64,000 nucleotides of DNA from Bolinopsis microptera (GCF_026151205.1 NC_087077.1:14544983-14608982); one strand, 5' to 3'; shown: positions 11,578-22,910, counted from the stretch's first letter. The notes: a model not told the origin generated them from the sequence alone. Made by a program: numbers and translations.

Positions 11578-14500
11578 ATGTCTAACTTCACAGACTATTC
11601 ACGGACTGCAGATCTGACTATAGGAGTGTTTGGGGTACTCCTGGGAAGTTGCACCATAGTTGGTAAAATGCTTCTCTTTAGCCTTCCGTACATTATGTTC
11701 ATTACCAGTGTTTTTACGGGAAGAGTAATGAATATGTAGATGTATATTTCAAATTATAACCCCTAAATGTTTCAAACGTTTTTTTCAATTTCAATCTAAC
11801 CTTTCAGCCAATACCTTGGTAATTGCTGTAATCTCCAAGTTCGAAAAAAGAACAAACTCTGAGCTGATATTCCTGAACATAGCTGTGATTGATGTTGTGG
11901 GTGGTCTTGATGCCATCTTCGCCTTCAATATTCTCCTTGCCAAAAGAACCTTCTTCGACTTTTATTTTATTGGTAATTCTATAAAGTTTTAAAAATTTCT
12001 TGAAAAAACATTTTGTAAAACGAAGGAATTTGCTGTACTACTGGCTGTATTACTGGCTAAAATTACTCCTCCAGATCCCAATTAGAATCGACATTGAAGT
12101 TCAACTATCATTTATTACTAATCGCAATAGTGTGTGGGACCCAGCACACTGTAATTACAAATTACTGCATGAGAGATGACACACAATTAAAATTACAAAT
12201 TACTATTTCCCTCTCAGATGATGTTATCTGTCAGATGCTAGCTATCACGTGGCGGGTCACCTCAGTGGTAACACCCCTCATGTTGTCCCTCACGTCTCTG
12301 GGACGCTTCCTTGCAGTTTTTACCCCTCACAGGTACTTCCAGATTATAAAACTTTTCTCATTATCTCGGGTATTGTTCTGGGTTATTACGTATGCCTGGT
12401 CTTTGACGTTTTTAAATGACATTTTTTGTCTCCGTCAGTTATTAATATTATATTATATATTAGCCTCTTCTGAACACGATTTAAGTTATAAGTTATCAGT
12501 TCACAAATTCTTATGAATCCATGAACTTTGATGATGAGATTGAATTCTTTCCTGGGAATTAGGAAAACTAAGTATTGATCTACAGGTATGAGGGGATGTT
12601 CTCTAAAAGGAACGTGATTTTGTGTCTGGGACTGTTCTGGACCATCAGCTCGGTTGGGGGCACGATGCACCTTTACAAACTGGAAAATACAAGAATGGAG
12701 CCCGCCTGGGGCTACTGCGATTATAGGTCTGATTTTTTGTTCATTGGTTTATTTATTTGATTGGTTTAACGATTTTAATATCACTATTAAATATTAAGAA
12801 TATCTTTAGTATGGCAGAAATAAAACCAGAGTTTAGAATTGCAATTTAATAAGTTTAATCGTAACAGTATTAGTACAAACCAAGATCTCAGCAATAAGTC
12901 AAAGTGTTAAAACTTAGCCCACATGTTGAAAAGCATACAACTTTGTAATCTGTATAATTATTTGCAAAATACAATCTAATTAACACAATTTATAAATACA
13001 AGATCTGCAAAAAGCTACATAGCAATGACTCTATCAATGTCTTTCAAAGGTTTAGATAGAAACTGTTTCTTATGTCTACCCCAGACCCCTGTCTACCCAT
13101 GGCATATATACTTGCCATTTAGTGGAACTTATAACTGTTTCTCCATACTCAGTTTCTTCTACAATACCATGAAAAGTATCGTCCTGAGATCAAGATGAAA
13201 GATGCCGGTAATGATCCCGATCGTCCAAACTACCGTAATTCTCTTCAGACAAATCCAAATATTGACGTGAAACGGCATCGATTTTCTCTAGACATTCAAC
13301 TAAAGAGTGCCCAATCGCTGATTGGTAAAACATTTCGTTCACATCAGGGGGATCTTGCATGATTAACTCAAGTTGCTTGTTCAAAGGGAAAAGGTATGAG
13401 CAGCCTGAAATGTCGCATCCTCAAGCGAGGTATCGGCTGAATCGTTCTTCTCCTTCGTTTCCTTCATGTTCCCTTTGGCCCGATTCCATCGCATTTTCAG
13501 CCCGAAATAAAGGGTACACCCAATAGAAGCTACACCCACCAAAACTGTCATCACTGATTTTGTGAACGAAAACCCCAATTGATTCTGAAGAATAGCAACC
13601 AAGACAGTAGCTACGCCACAACTCGCTACTCCTAACACTAATGTCTTCACCTCTCGGTCAGCTAATACTGATACATCTGATTGATTTTCTCTTTTTGGCT
13701 CTTTCTCAACGAGAACATCGCCTACACTATTTAGCGCCTCCGCAATCCCCTCGTCAACGTCTCTTAGTTCAGACGAGGTTTTCTGGGACAGGGTTTTTAA
13801 GAAGGTATTAAACATCAGCCCTCCATCAACTGGACTTCCTCCTGAGTTATTACTAACGATACTCTCCCGCGCAGAGTCGTTCAGTGCAGCGGCTAACTTA
13901 GTGAAGCGGTACTGTGCTTCTTCTATCATCTTCTGAATCCTTATCACACTGTCCATGATAGTCTTCCGGTTAGTTTCATCACCTGCATTGTTCGTGAAAA
14001 TCAGCTTTTCCAAGGTTCCGTCTAGGTGGTGATTAATTGTGATCAAGGAGACAGAATCCTCCAGAAGTTTGATGATTTTCTTAACCCAGAAAAACCAACC
14101 CAAACCGACCTCTGCATACCCTTCACAGTACGTGTCGTTCCGTAACCAGCCGATCTCGAGTGTAGTAGGGGTTTCTGCATCCATTCTGAAGGAGAACTGA
14201 ATTTAAATTGACAGTTCAAAAATTCAGAATATTAAGGCGGAAGAGATTTAATGTATCGTTATGATATTGGTTATAAAATTTTAGACGTTGTTGATTTCAT
14301 AGAGTGTGCCTACTGCCTCCACACCATATTCAATAATATTTTAGGATAATAATATCGTCTAGGGTCCCGTCATCTCTAGATTGAGCTGGCTTGCACATAA
14401 CAACAAAGCGACTTGTGGTTGCATTCGCATTAATTTGTAAAGAAAACTTGAGACAATAAGATTGTAAGAAGTAAAAACGCACTAAGTCTTGTAACAGAAC

Positions 14501-17500
14501 AAGAAACGTATCGTATCAAAACATGCCAATAATAGGCGTCATCCATCTAGAACTTACTAAATTAGGTTTGTACATGGAATGATGAAAAAGGGTAAGTTTC
14601 ACGGAAACTTCATTTACGTAGTCGTATTTTCATGCACAATCTATCCGACAAATTATAAAATCCTGTACAACGTATCCCGAATATCCTAGAAAATGCGATT
14701 ACTCCAATTAACCAGCAATGATCGGAATTTTAAAATGTTGTAAGTCTGGACATATCTTATGATTACCTGGATATTGAATTATTTTTAACCAATGTCCCCT
14801 GATTGTTCGTCATATAAGTGTAATATAATAGGGGTACACAGTGTAGGCGTAGCGGTGTTGATCATTGCTTCTATATAAATAGACCACTCTTAAACTAAAA
14901 ATTTTATGAGGTGACTCCAATTCGTAATTATAATATCAAACTGTTCCCACAAGCATAAAGTAGTTCTGACTTCTGGCGAATATAAAGAATTACTATTAGA
15001 TAAACCATAAGATTAAAAAAGGAACTTTTGTTTATATCTTGTTATGTAGAGTCTGTTAGATGTTTTAAATTGGAAACAACTGATTACATCGTATTGTAAG
15101 GGATTGATAGAACAAAATATTTCCTTGTGTTTCAGATTAACGAAAATTAATAATTCATTTTTGAATTGGTTATTCCTTGTGTTTCAGATTGATAGAGATG
15201 TACACACCATTTCAAACAAAAGTTATAGTCACAGCACTGTACACAATACCTTTAGTATTCTCTACAGTCCTGCTTGTATTCTGCAACTCTGCTATCTGCG
15301 TGAAAGTTAGTTTCAGTTAACATTTAAGATCCAATTAAGACCTTCTGCGGTTATTCTCATGAATTCTCTTAATTAAATTGAAGCCAAAGATAGACCTAAT
15401 CAAGAAATCTCAAAACAAAGCGTCACGCAAACAATCGTCTCAGTATCTGTTTATTGTTCTGAACAATTCTAATTTCCATCTACTTAATACAATTTCACCC
15501 TGAAGTTGCTGCAAATGAGGCTTAAAGCACAAAAGCGAATGAACAAGAAGATCTCTGTGGCGAACGGTTTGGGGGCAGCTCTTCAAACCAACATAGCAGT
15601 CGCAGATGCTTCAGCGGCCCGCAGGTGAGACCAGATAAAAGGTTAGATCATATCACTGATAAGACCAGATAGGTCTACAGATCTGTATGCTGGTGGGGAG
15701 TGAGTTGTTTTGACACGTGATCAAAATCTGGCACTTGGCCAATGCTTATATATGTGCAATGTGCAATGTGCATGGAAGGTGGCTCATCTGGAATATAAGA
15801 CTGAGATTATGCCGTGAAAGGAAAAAATAACGGAGGTGAACTAGTTATGAAATACGTCACAAGCCATACCATATTTGGATAAGAGCAAAGAGGTGAACCA
15901 TATTTTGGATGACAATAGCAAATCAGACTGTCAGACCATTTACACCCTAGCTATACGGTAGGTGACGCGTCACGTAATCGATCACGTAACGCGTCACGTA
16001 CCGTCTAGCTAGGGTCTAAGAACCAATCAATATAACCGATATAATTATAAACGTTGAAGAACAGTTATTGGAGTAGCTCAGATATTCAAAATCCGATTAA
16101 TACGAATTAATTATTAAATGATTAAGTCCAACGAATAACAACATAGAAAACATTACCAAGAAATCATAACTAACGCTGAGGGGGATCTTCAATTAGTTCA
16201 AGAGGGTAAGGTCTATGGAAGTCTATTGTTCTTAAATCTGAAAACTATTTCAGGAATTTGTCAAATCATTGTTTGTCCATTAGCTGACGTGTGGTACGTT
16301 TTGAACACATGATACATCTGTGTAAGACTGTTATTCCTCAATCCCTCAAGTCTCCTCTGATCTATACAACGAGGTCAAATAAAAACAATACCTAGCGGTT
16401 GTAAATAAATCTACAGTTTGTTAATGTTAACTCATGGTATACATCGAGCTTCTCAAACAGAAATGGTTATCTATGATCCATCTATCTAGCGCCCAATTTA
16501 TTTACCGATTTCATAAGGGTAAGATGTAAGAGTGTATGTTTACTTCATGTTTACTGCATGTTTACTGCATGTTTACTGCATGTTTACTGCATGCGAACTG
16601 TGACCACGAAAGCACAGATAGTGGCAAGGGACACAAAGCAAGCACCAAAAACGTTCATACAATTTCGTGGAGACACATTTATTACGATTCATGAAATAAG
16701 TTCTTGTGAATTCGATAGAACTAATATAATATACAGAATGGGGAACACGTAATAAGCCCATGTACTACTTCTACTACTGAGCATCAGACCCGTTTAGTTC
16801 GGAATCGTAGGAACAAGTTGAGGTATGAGTTTCTACTCAGATATCGATTTTACTGTGCCTTTACCCTCCACGGAATGGTACAGTAAATTCCTCAATTTAG
16901 AAATGTTAATAAGAGAATACTTATTCTGTTCATACAGCAATTTCTCGAGCAATTTTTGGCCGGGTCATCAATGTAAATTCATATTAAGGTCGATTTTTTT
17001 CCCGGCTATTTTTAAGCTCTCGATCATGCTCGATCATGCTACGTAAATCCGAACTTTTGTTGTAGAGAGGGTAACAAGAGGTTTAAGAGTTACAAGAACT
17101 ACAAGAGTTATAAATACACGAGTGTTATTATATAAGCATACGAGTTATAAATACTAGCAGGAACCCGTCTAACCCTTGAGTAGTGTCAAGACTCAAGAGA
17201 CTAAATAAATTATTACCTATTTAATTCGCGTTTTTGACACCACTTGGGGGTCCAAATTTTGAGCACTAAAATTTTTATTTCTTGACCAATTTTCGATTTT
17301 TTCATGCTGATTTGAAGGCCATTAAAGCATTTGAATCAGTTAAAAAAGTTTCAGTTTTATATCTTGTACGGTTTTTGCGGAAACCCGTGTTAAAGTTGAT
17401 GCCGTGGTGTCAGTAAAATGGTGCGGATAAATAAATATATATATATCGTCTCGCTTTATATATAGTAAGATATGACATGTGACCTCAATCCTCATCCAAA

Positions 17501-19463
17501 ATATGGTTCACCTCCAATCTCCATCCTTGATCCTTATATCCTTATATCCTTATATTTTATAAATACCTCCCTTCCAGATGGGCTACACTCCATACCCATA
17601 TATTATATGGCCTTTAGTTGAGTGTCAGCTAATGATCACTAGTAAAAACAAATATAATTCACCTCAATAAAGTCCACACCAGTATCCAGATTCCAGATAT
17701 ATAGTATATGTTGATTAGTTTGTTGATTAGTTTGTTGATTAGGTTAAATTTAATTGCATATGATTTACACTTTAACGAGCTATATTTCTATAATAATGAG
17801 AAGTTTAGAAACTGCCGACTTCTTTATTCGCCCGCTATAAATGTTTATTTTTAACTTGCATGTTTTGGATTTACTCAGTGAAAGTAAAATCCCCCGCTTG
17901 TTATTTACGTTATTTGCTCACCGTTTTCTGCTCAAATTATATTTATTATTAGGAATGATCGATTACCGCTATTATCCTTTTGTTTCCCAGCAATGCCAGC
18001 ATGCGCTGTTTTCAGATTTGAAGCGCTGCAAACCAGGGTCGCTAATGCTAATGATAGCCCAATTTTTGCTGCTACAACCAGAAAGATCTTCGCCAAAACT
18101 ACGAGGTTCAGCCTCAGGGAAAAGAGGTGCAGTTCAAAATAAAAATGATGGGAAACAAAATTTAACAAGAGTTCAATTTTACAGGAAATTGTTCCAGAGG
18201 ACATTAAATTCCAATTTTATGTTGCTGATTCTATCATTATCAAACCGTGTTATTCTTTTCTTCTGTTTTCTTCTTTCTATTTTCTCTTATCCGCTTCACT
18301 CGACTTTAGGTTTGACGGTTCATTTCAGTGTATCTTATGCTCCTTATCGCTTACATTTAGCTTTCAGCATGACTTGAAATATGAACTAAATCCTCCCCCT
18401 TAATCATCAACCTCCCCAGGATCACCGCGACTGAAACTCCAGCACAGAAGTCAGTATACCGAGACCGTATCAACACCAACGTCTTCGAGCTGAATGTCGT
18501 CCTCACAGACTCAATGCACTGCGGGATCGCATTCGACTCCCCAGGAGGTAGTTTAGTCAGTACCTCCGAGTCCAGCCACCACTGCAGCCCTCAACTCTCC
18601 AAGAGTACACGACTCAGAATGTGCTCGTACAGCCCTAGCTCTCACAACAGATTAAATACAGGCCCGTTAAGTCCATCTCTGGAGCCCCACCGTCGGTGTG
18701 GTAGTCCTGGTCAGATTATTTCTGCCTCAAGACTCAGCCCACGTAAGTTTTTGTTCGTGGTTTACGGAGCGGAGCATTATATTGCATTGATTTATTATTT
18801 CGACATTTTAAATATTAATCTGATTCCGTCAGTTTTACCAATTGATATAGCATAATGCGAGTTTTAACATGAAGAGTAATAATAATGAATATGTTCCAGT
18901 TTTAATTGCGCTCATATCTAAAACAGAAATACTCCCCAGGTTTAGCGTACAGAAATAACCGTACAAGAGCCTCTGTAACGTCCAGCACATCAGTAGTGGC
19001 CCGATTTAGGAAGTCGTTCTTCGTCAACACCAGCACTAGCAGTATCGACATATCAGGCCGGTTGACTCCTGATCCTATGAACAGAACAATCGCCGCCCCA
19101 GCCAGGGTTAAGAAGTTTATCAAAAGGAAGAAAAAAGAGAAAGGACGGCGTGAGATGAACATTGTCATGGTTACGGTGTTATTTTCTTTGAACTTTGTGA
19201 CTTGGAACTGTATTTTATTGTTCTACTACTTTTCTTATGCGGTCTCACCTTCAACAGAAGTTTTAAATACAATCGCCAGGGACAATAAAGTAGTTCTGAC
19301 GTATCTTAACGGCTGGTTCTATTATGCCACTTTCTTGACGAGTAGTGTGAACCCAGTAATACATTTCGTGTGCAATTCTAAAATCAGAACAGGATTTAAG
19401 CACATTCATGATAAAGTTGTGAGTGGTTTTTACAGGAAATTTGCTGCTTGTAACTGTGCATAA
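11578..19463 (+). CDS. Rhodopsin-class (class A) G-protein-coupled receptor, 9 exons
   Basis: Proposed exons: 11578-11662, 11808-11972, 12218-12332, 12586-12726, 15188-15305, 15506-15624, 18016-18126, 18420-18742, 18940-19463. All have GT/AG borders and matching phases, giving 566 residues. TM1-2 come from exons 1-2 (LNIAVID carries the conserved TM2 Asp). TM3 has the disulfide Cys and a DRY-position motif reading GRF, so Asp is replaced by Gly. TM4 has its Trp, TM5 its Pro, TM6 starts near residue 465 after a Lys/Arg block, and TM7 has NPVIHF in place of NPxxY. The third intracellular loop is about 255 residues, Ser-rich, and spread over exons 6-9. It is a plasma-membrane receptor; the ligand is unknown. 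Exon 7 is phase-symmetric, so it could be skipped. No close AATAAA was seen downstream. Confidence 0.85.
13190..13384 (-). other. Open frame continuing the orphan ORF in another phase
   Basis: A 64-codon frame directly abuts and overlaps the stop of the 267-codon ORF, shifted by one base. It encodes an acidic, coding-looking stretch (MQDPPDVNEMFYQSAIGHSL in part) with no ATG until residue 9. The junction lies in a run of short homopolymers (CCTTTTCCCTTTG on the minus strand), a likely place for an indel. No GT donor suitable for a splice lies in the last ~100 bases of the upstream frame. It may be the original C-terminus cut off by a frameshift. Confidence 0.4.
13381..14184 (-). CDS. Orphan membrane-anchored protein nested antisense in a GPCR intron
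   Basis: An uninterrupted 267-codon ORF with an ATG start has coding-like codon use. The N-terminal ~170 residues are soluble and largely helix-prone (stretches such as MDSVIRIQKMIEEAQYRF). Two hydrophobic Gly/Val/Ala-rich segments follow, at about residues 182-205 and 212-232, separated by a short polar loop; then comes a Lys/Glu-rich tail. This is the layout of a helical hairpin membrane anchor or inserter. I recognise no family. It lies wholly inside intron 4 (12727-15187) of the GPCR and on the opposite strand. A second open frame continues past its stop (see 13190-13384), so the true C-terminus may be longer or the gene may be frameshifted. A TTTATT on the plus strand near 12750 could serve as its poly(A) signal. 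Confidence 0.6.
   Translation of the reverse strand: MDAETPTTLEIGWLRNDTYCEGYAEVGLGWFFWVKKIIKLLEDSVSLITINHHLDGTLEKLIFTNNAGDETNRKTIMDSVIRIQKMIEEAQYRFTKLAAALNDSARESIVSNNSGGSPVDGGLMFNTFLKTLSQKTSSELRDVDEGIAEALNSVGDVLVEKEPKRENQSDVSVLADREVKTLVLGVASCGVATVLVAILQNQLGFSFTKSVMTVLVGVASIGCTLYFGLKMRWNRAKGNMKETKEKNDSADTSLEDATFQAAHTFSL
15119..15187 (+). promoter_or_regulatory. Duplicated splice-acceptor motif before GPCR exon 5
   Basis: The string TTCCTTGTGTTTCAGATT occurs twice, ending its CAG at 15135 and again at 15187. Both look like good acceptors. They are 52 bp apart, not a multiple of three, so only the downstream one keeps the TM5 reading frame; use of the upstream one would shift the frame. Confidence 0.6.
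15944..16015. repeat. Imperfect palindrome rich in ACGCGT/CACGT
   Basis: Arms 15944-15970 and 15989-16015 are reverse complements with about two mismatches (outer ends ACCCTAGCT and AGCTAGGGT). The core holds ACGCGTCACGTA in both orientations. It lies in the GPCR intron between exons 6 and 7. It could be a small foldback element or a protein-binding site; I cannot tell. Confidence 0.7.
16536..16593. repeat. 11-bp tandem repeat, about 5 copies
   Basis: The unit CATGTTTACTG is repeated head to tail about five times with one TTC/TGC variant. It is in a GPCR intron. ORFs on both strands here are by-products. Confidence 0.85.
17153..17469 (+). mobile_element. 317-bp interspersed element, solitary copy
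   Basis: It begins ACTAGCAGGAACCCGTCTAA and ends GCTTTATATATAGTAAG. The same sequence, at roughly 85-90% identity by eye, forms both arms of the palindrome at 50158-50800. It has no coding capacity, and its two ends are not inverted repeats of each other, so it is not a classic TIR element. It contains internal words such as GACACCACTTGGGG and GGTGTCAGTAAAATGG in all copies. It sits in the GPCR intron before exon 7. Confidence 0.85.
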
Positions 19464-19823
19464 ATTTTTGGCCAATCGCTATATTATTTAATTTATTAAT
19501 ATCAGCCATTGCTAAGTTGTCGTGTACAATTCATTTCGACTTTTAACTCTTTCATTCTAGCCTGCTTAAGCTTCAACATTCAACAATTTTTAGCGCTGCA
19601 AGTATAACATGATAGCAATAGCATATTAACATCACTGAAATTTGTAGTGATTTTATTGGATTTCGTTGTTACTCCTATCCGATTAATACGAATTGTTTGA
19701 TCAAGTTTCATGAAATTAGAAAATTAATGTTTAATATCAAACTTATAAAAATCAGCTGAAACTATTTTACCCCATGCGATAAAAATTCTGAACATTCGTC
19801 AACGGTCTGAAAGATAGTCCAGA

Positions 19824-21182
19824 TCACATCACTTCTTTAATCACTTCATCTCCCGTCTTTGCCTCCTCCTCCTCCTCCTCTCCTAAAGTCTCTGATATAA
19901 TCTGTAGGAAGTCCTGGAATTCGGACCCTCTTTCTATCAAATCCACCACCTTGGTATTCAAGTTGAACTCCTGTATCTGATAGACCATGTTACTGAGAAG
20001 CATGTTTCCGCCATTTAACATCGAGCATCTCATATCTCTACTTCCTGATTCTGTCAGACCGTACGCTCGTTGCTTCATGGCCTCGTTTTGGAGAGAAAGT
20101 GTACTACGGCAGCAAAACTTGTTGAACATTTCCTGCTTGTCCTGGAATACTTGGAAATTCTCGACAAATACCGGGTTTTTAACCAAATTTGCGAAACGCT
20201 GGTCGAACTTTTTGTTGATCCTGTTGTAAATCTCATAGTCAAATTGTAAGAAGTGTTCAAGACGTTTTCTAGTTTCATCTGATAAGGTTCCCAAACCAAT
20301 CCCGACAAAGCTTTCAGGAAGTCTAGAAAGAAAGAGGAAATCCTGTTCAGGTTTTAGACAATAATCTTCTGTTAACATAAACATAGACTTGGTCAGTTTC
20401 TCATATATGAGAAAATTAGTGACCCTTCTCTCAACGAGATCAGCGAACTTCTCAGCAGCACTAGGATCTATGTGGTGGTTATAATCTTCCTGATACAAAT
20501 TATTGTTCAAACCAAGAGAATGAGCTAACTGATTATTACAAGTACTCGGACCAATATAGATATCACCTCTTCTGAAATGTCCGCCCGTTTCATAAAGGTT
20601 CAGATAATCCACTACATTCGTCTCCAACATCATACTAACATCCTGATTTTTACGTCTCCGGTTCTGGGTTATCTTGAGAAGACAAGACATGAACACGTCG
20701 TAGGGGTCTCTCAGGAACCCAACCACCACTTTAGGACTGACCTGATAACTCCCGCCCAGAAGTTTATCTAGACTAAGAGGATCGTAGTCGAGTTCCTGTG
20801 CTAGAACTTTAGGAGGATCCTTGGTGTATTGAAGATAGGAACTGTCGTACTCTCCAGTAGACAAACCGTACCAGCTCATCGGTCTCTCAATGTTCATAGC
20901 AAACGTTTTCCCGTACTTCAGCCCCAAAAAGAAGAACAAATTGGACAAAATATCGTCATCTCCGTATTTAGCTTTGATGAAGAGGAAGTAATGGGAGTCT
21001 GTTAGATTACCAAAGTGTTTTCTAGAAGTACATTGTTTCCCAAAATACCCTTTTACTGAGGGAGTTTGCTCGTATTCTGGAGTTGTTATGAACAGGTAGA
21101 CGAACAAGAAAAACACTCCCCCAATAGTTGATAGTTTGCGTTTAGTCAGCATCCTCCTTCTCCAGAAACTGTTAATCAGCAT
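19824..21182 (-). CDS. Galactose-3-O-sulfotransferase family protein (type II, Golgi)
   Basis: A single exon encodes 452 residues. The layout fits the Gal3ST/cerebroside sulfotransferase family: a short cytosolic N-terminus with Arg/Lys, one membrane anchor at about residues 19-33, then a lumenal catalytic domain. Family landmarks are the FLRDP motif (3'-phosphate binding region, residues 156-160) with a following Ser166, the HSLGLNNN block, FDYEIYNRINKKF (314-326), and a C-terminal LQNEAMKQRAYG-like block. Such enzymes move sulfate from PAPS to the 3-OH of galactose on glycolipids or glycans. The 5'-PAPS loop, normally close to KTGSST, reads KAKYGDDD at about 70-77, so the Gly-Ser-Ser-Thr signature is missing. 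The enzyme may be inactive or altered. The C-terminus has a Glu-rich run. It is convergent with the upstream GPCR; possible poly(A) signals lie at 19652-19657. Confidence 0.85.
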   Translation of the reverse strand: MLINSFWRRRMLTKRKLSTIGGVFFLFVYLFITTPEYEQTPSVKGYFGKQCTSRKHFGNLTDSHYFLFIKAKYGDDDILSNLFFFLGLKYGKTFAMNIERPMSWYGLSTGEYDSSYLQYTKDPPKVLAQELDYDPLSLDKLLGGSYQVSPKVVVGFLRDPYDVFMSCLLKITQNRRRKNQDVSMMLETNVVDYLNLYETGGHFRRGDIYIGPSTCNNQLAHSLGLNNNLYQEDYNHHIDPSAAEKFADLVERRVTNFLIYEKLTKSMFMLTEDYCLKPEQDFLFLSRLPESFVGIGLGTLSDETRKRLEHFLQFDYEIYNRINKKFDQRFANLVKNPVFVENFQVFQDKQEMFNKFCCRSTLSLQNEAMKQRAYGLTESGSRDMRCSMLNGGNMLLSNMVYQIQEFNLNTKVVDLIERGSEFQDFLQIISETLGEEEEEEAKTGDEVIKEVM

Positions 21183-22830
21183 AGATCGATACTAAACTTA
21201 TCCGTTACAGGCTTCAGCAGCAAGTTTCGTCACCAAATTGAAATTGACGATCAAGAGAAGATAGTCTGATAATATTGGAGGCAAATGTAGGCTTTTGGAA
21301 TTGTGGTGTTGTTATAATAGCTCGGCACCTTGTATCATCATTGAAACGACTTTAGCACTGACAGTTTCAATATCCAAATGATAAAAGGGAAATGATAAAG
21401 GTTAAAAGCAAGTAAAACGATGAATCAAGTTTTGGAAATTGCGGTGTGCATACGTAAAGTCCAACACCACGCAGAAAATTACGCCTCACGAAAACCGTGG
21501 CAACGTGTACTGTGTACGTCGTTTTAGACAGTAGAGGGTACAATGTACATTCAACAGTAACACCGGTGTGTGGTGTCGTCTGCAAATTGCAACCTTTATT
21601 ATAGTGTACTATTTTATTTCTATTGCAGAGCTCATCTCGGCTGTTATTTTTTTATAGAGTTAACTCGCTGCACATAGGTCCAGGATCATAATGTATGAAA
21701 CCAGACTCCTGGGCACGGGGCTTGGTTGTGGGACACACTCAACTAAGTAAAGTTGAGACACCTCAAATCTCCCTAAAGAGATATCAACAGAGTGCTGAGC
21801 CACTGCCTGACTAACCTGTGAATACTAATAAAGATCGCCCGACTCTATGAGTATGGCAGACTGAGACAGTATCTTCTGAGTTGTTGATATTCTGAGTATC
21901 ATTTGTCTGTGGTGCCGGTTACAGGCTCTTGTTGTGGGTGGTAGAAGGATATAATAATCGCTGACACCAAACTCATTTATATCAAGAGTGCAGAGGTGAG
22001 AGGTAGACGTGAAACGATACCACGTGGATATATCTCGTGATGTAGTCACGTGTTGAAGATGCCACATGTAGAAAATGAGTAATGAAAAAAAACATAGAGG
22101 TGATTAAATGATTGTTCTTGCTAGTGGTGAGGGTAATTGGCACTGTGCCGAGTAAACGGACCGAATAATCAGCTAATCAGAGGGCGAAGTGCTACAAATG
22201 ACTGAATCATAATATTAGAACTAGGTGCAGAATAAAAGATTAAGGGGGCATACACCAAAACAGGGGTTTGTGCCGGCCAACCCAAATGACCTCATAGGAA
22301 GTTCAGTGACCATCTAGTGCACCGTCTCCACACCAAAGATTAGTAGCTAAGAAATGGTTACGTGAGACAAGTTGTGAGATGTCCGGTGCAGGGTTTGAGG
22401 AGCCACCCCAACTGGCCAACTTCCAAGCAAATGAACGAGGAGTGGTCAAGAGCTTTCCAGCAACGTTTTATGGCCTTACATTTCAAGCACACAGTCTGCG
22501 AACATACACAATGCAAAGGTCACCCTCTGCAGAAATTACCTAGCGAGATTCAGAGGAAACATCGCCGAAAACCAAGTTACGGCAACTCAGCCATAGTCAT
22601 ATGGCAGGCAGGACAAGGTACGTGCACCTTAAATTTAATCCTCGGAGGAAAAGACCGAGTGACTGTGAAGCACCAAACTGTGACTACGCTCTGTCTGTAA
22701 GTGTAGACTGTAGTTGTAGTAGGGCCATTATGTTGTCATGCTTCCTTGCTTGCATGCTGGTATAACTATATCGTTTCCAATTCCATCTAAGGGTCGGGGT
22801 CTCAGAACACAGTGCAATATACGTCTAAAA
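21183..22830. other. Intergenic stretch, no gene supported
   Basis: It contains several open frames (for example 22362-22700, 112 codons, GTG start) without recognisable domains or matching splice sites. 22362-22700 has somewhat coding-like composition but no ATG, so I leave it uncalled. Confidence 0.45.
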
Positions 22831-22910
22831 TTACTGGGCAGCGCTCAGCCTGTCATTCCGCCGAATCTTTTAATATGTTCATGAACATAATAGCCTGGGG
22901 TCCCCGGCCG
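22831..22910 (+). repeat. Interspersed repeat, copy 1 (ACTGGGC...CGCTCAGCCTGTC)
   Basis: TTACTGGGCAGCGCTCAGCC followed by TGTCATTCCGCCGAAT and then ATGTTCATGAACATAATAGC and CCTGGGGTCC matches the reverse complement of 26161-26255 and the first part of 27139-27190. Three copies within 5 kb mark a mobile or satellite-derived family without coding sequence. Confidence 0.8.

Noticed and set aside
17841-18377. 178-codon plus-strand ORF with hydrophobic stretches
   Set aside because: It overlaps GPCR exon 18016-18126 in a different frame and runs on through AT-rich intron; no splice or family support.
22362-22700. 112-codon ORF near 22.5 kb
   Set aside because: No ATG, no splice partners, no recognisable domain. 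Composition is slightly coding-like, so it is left as unproven.
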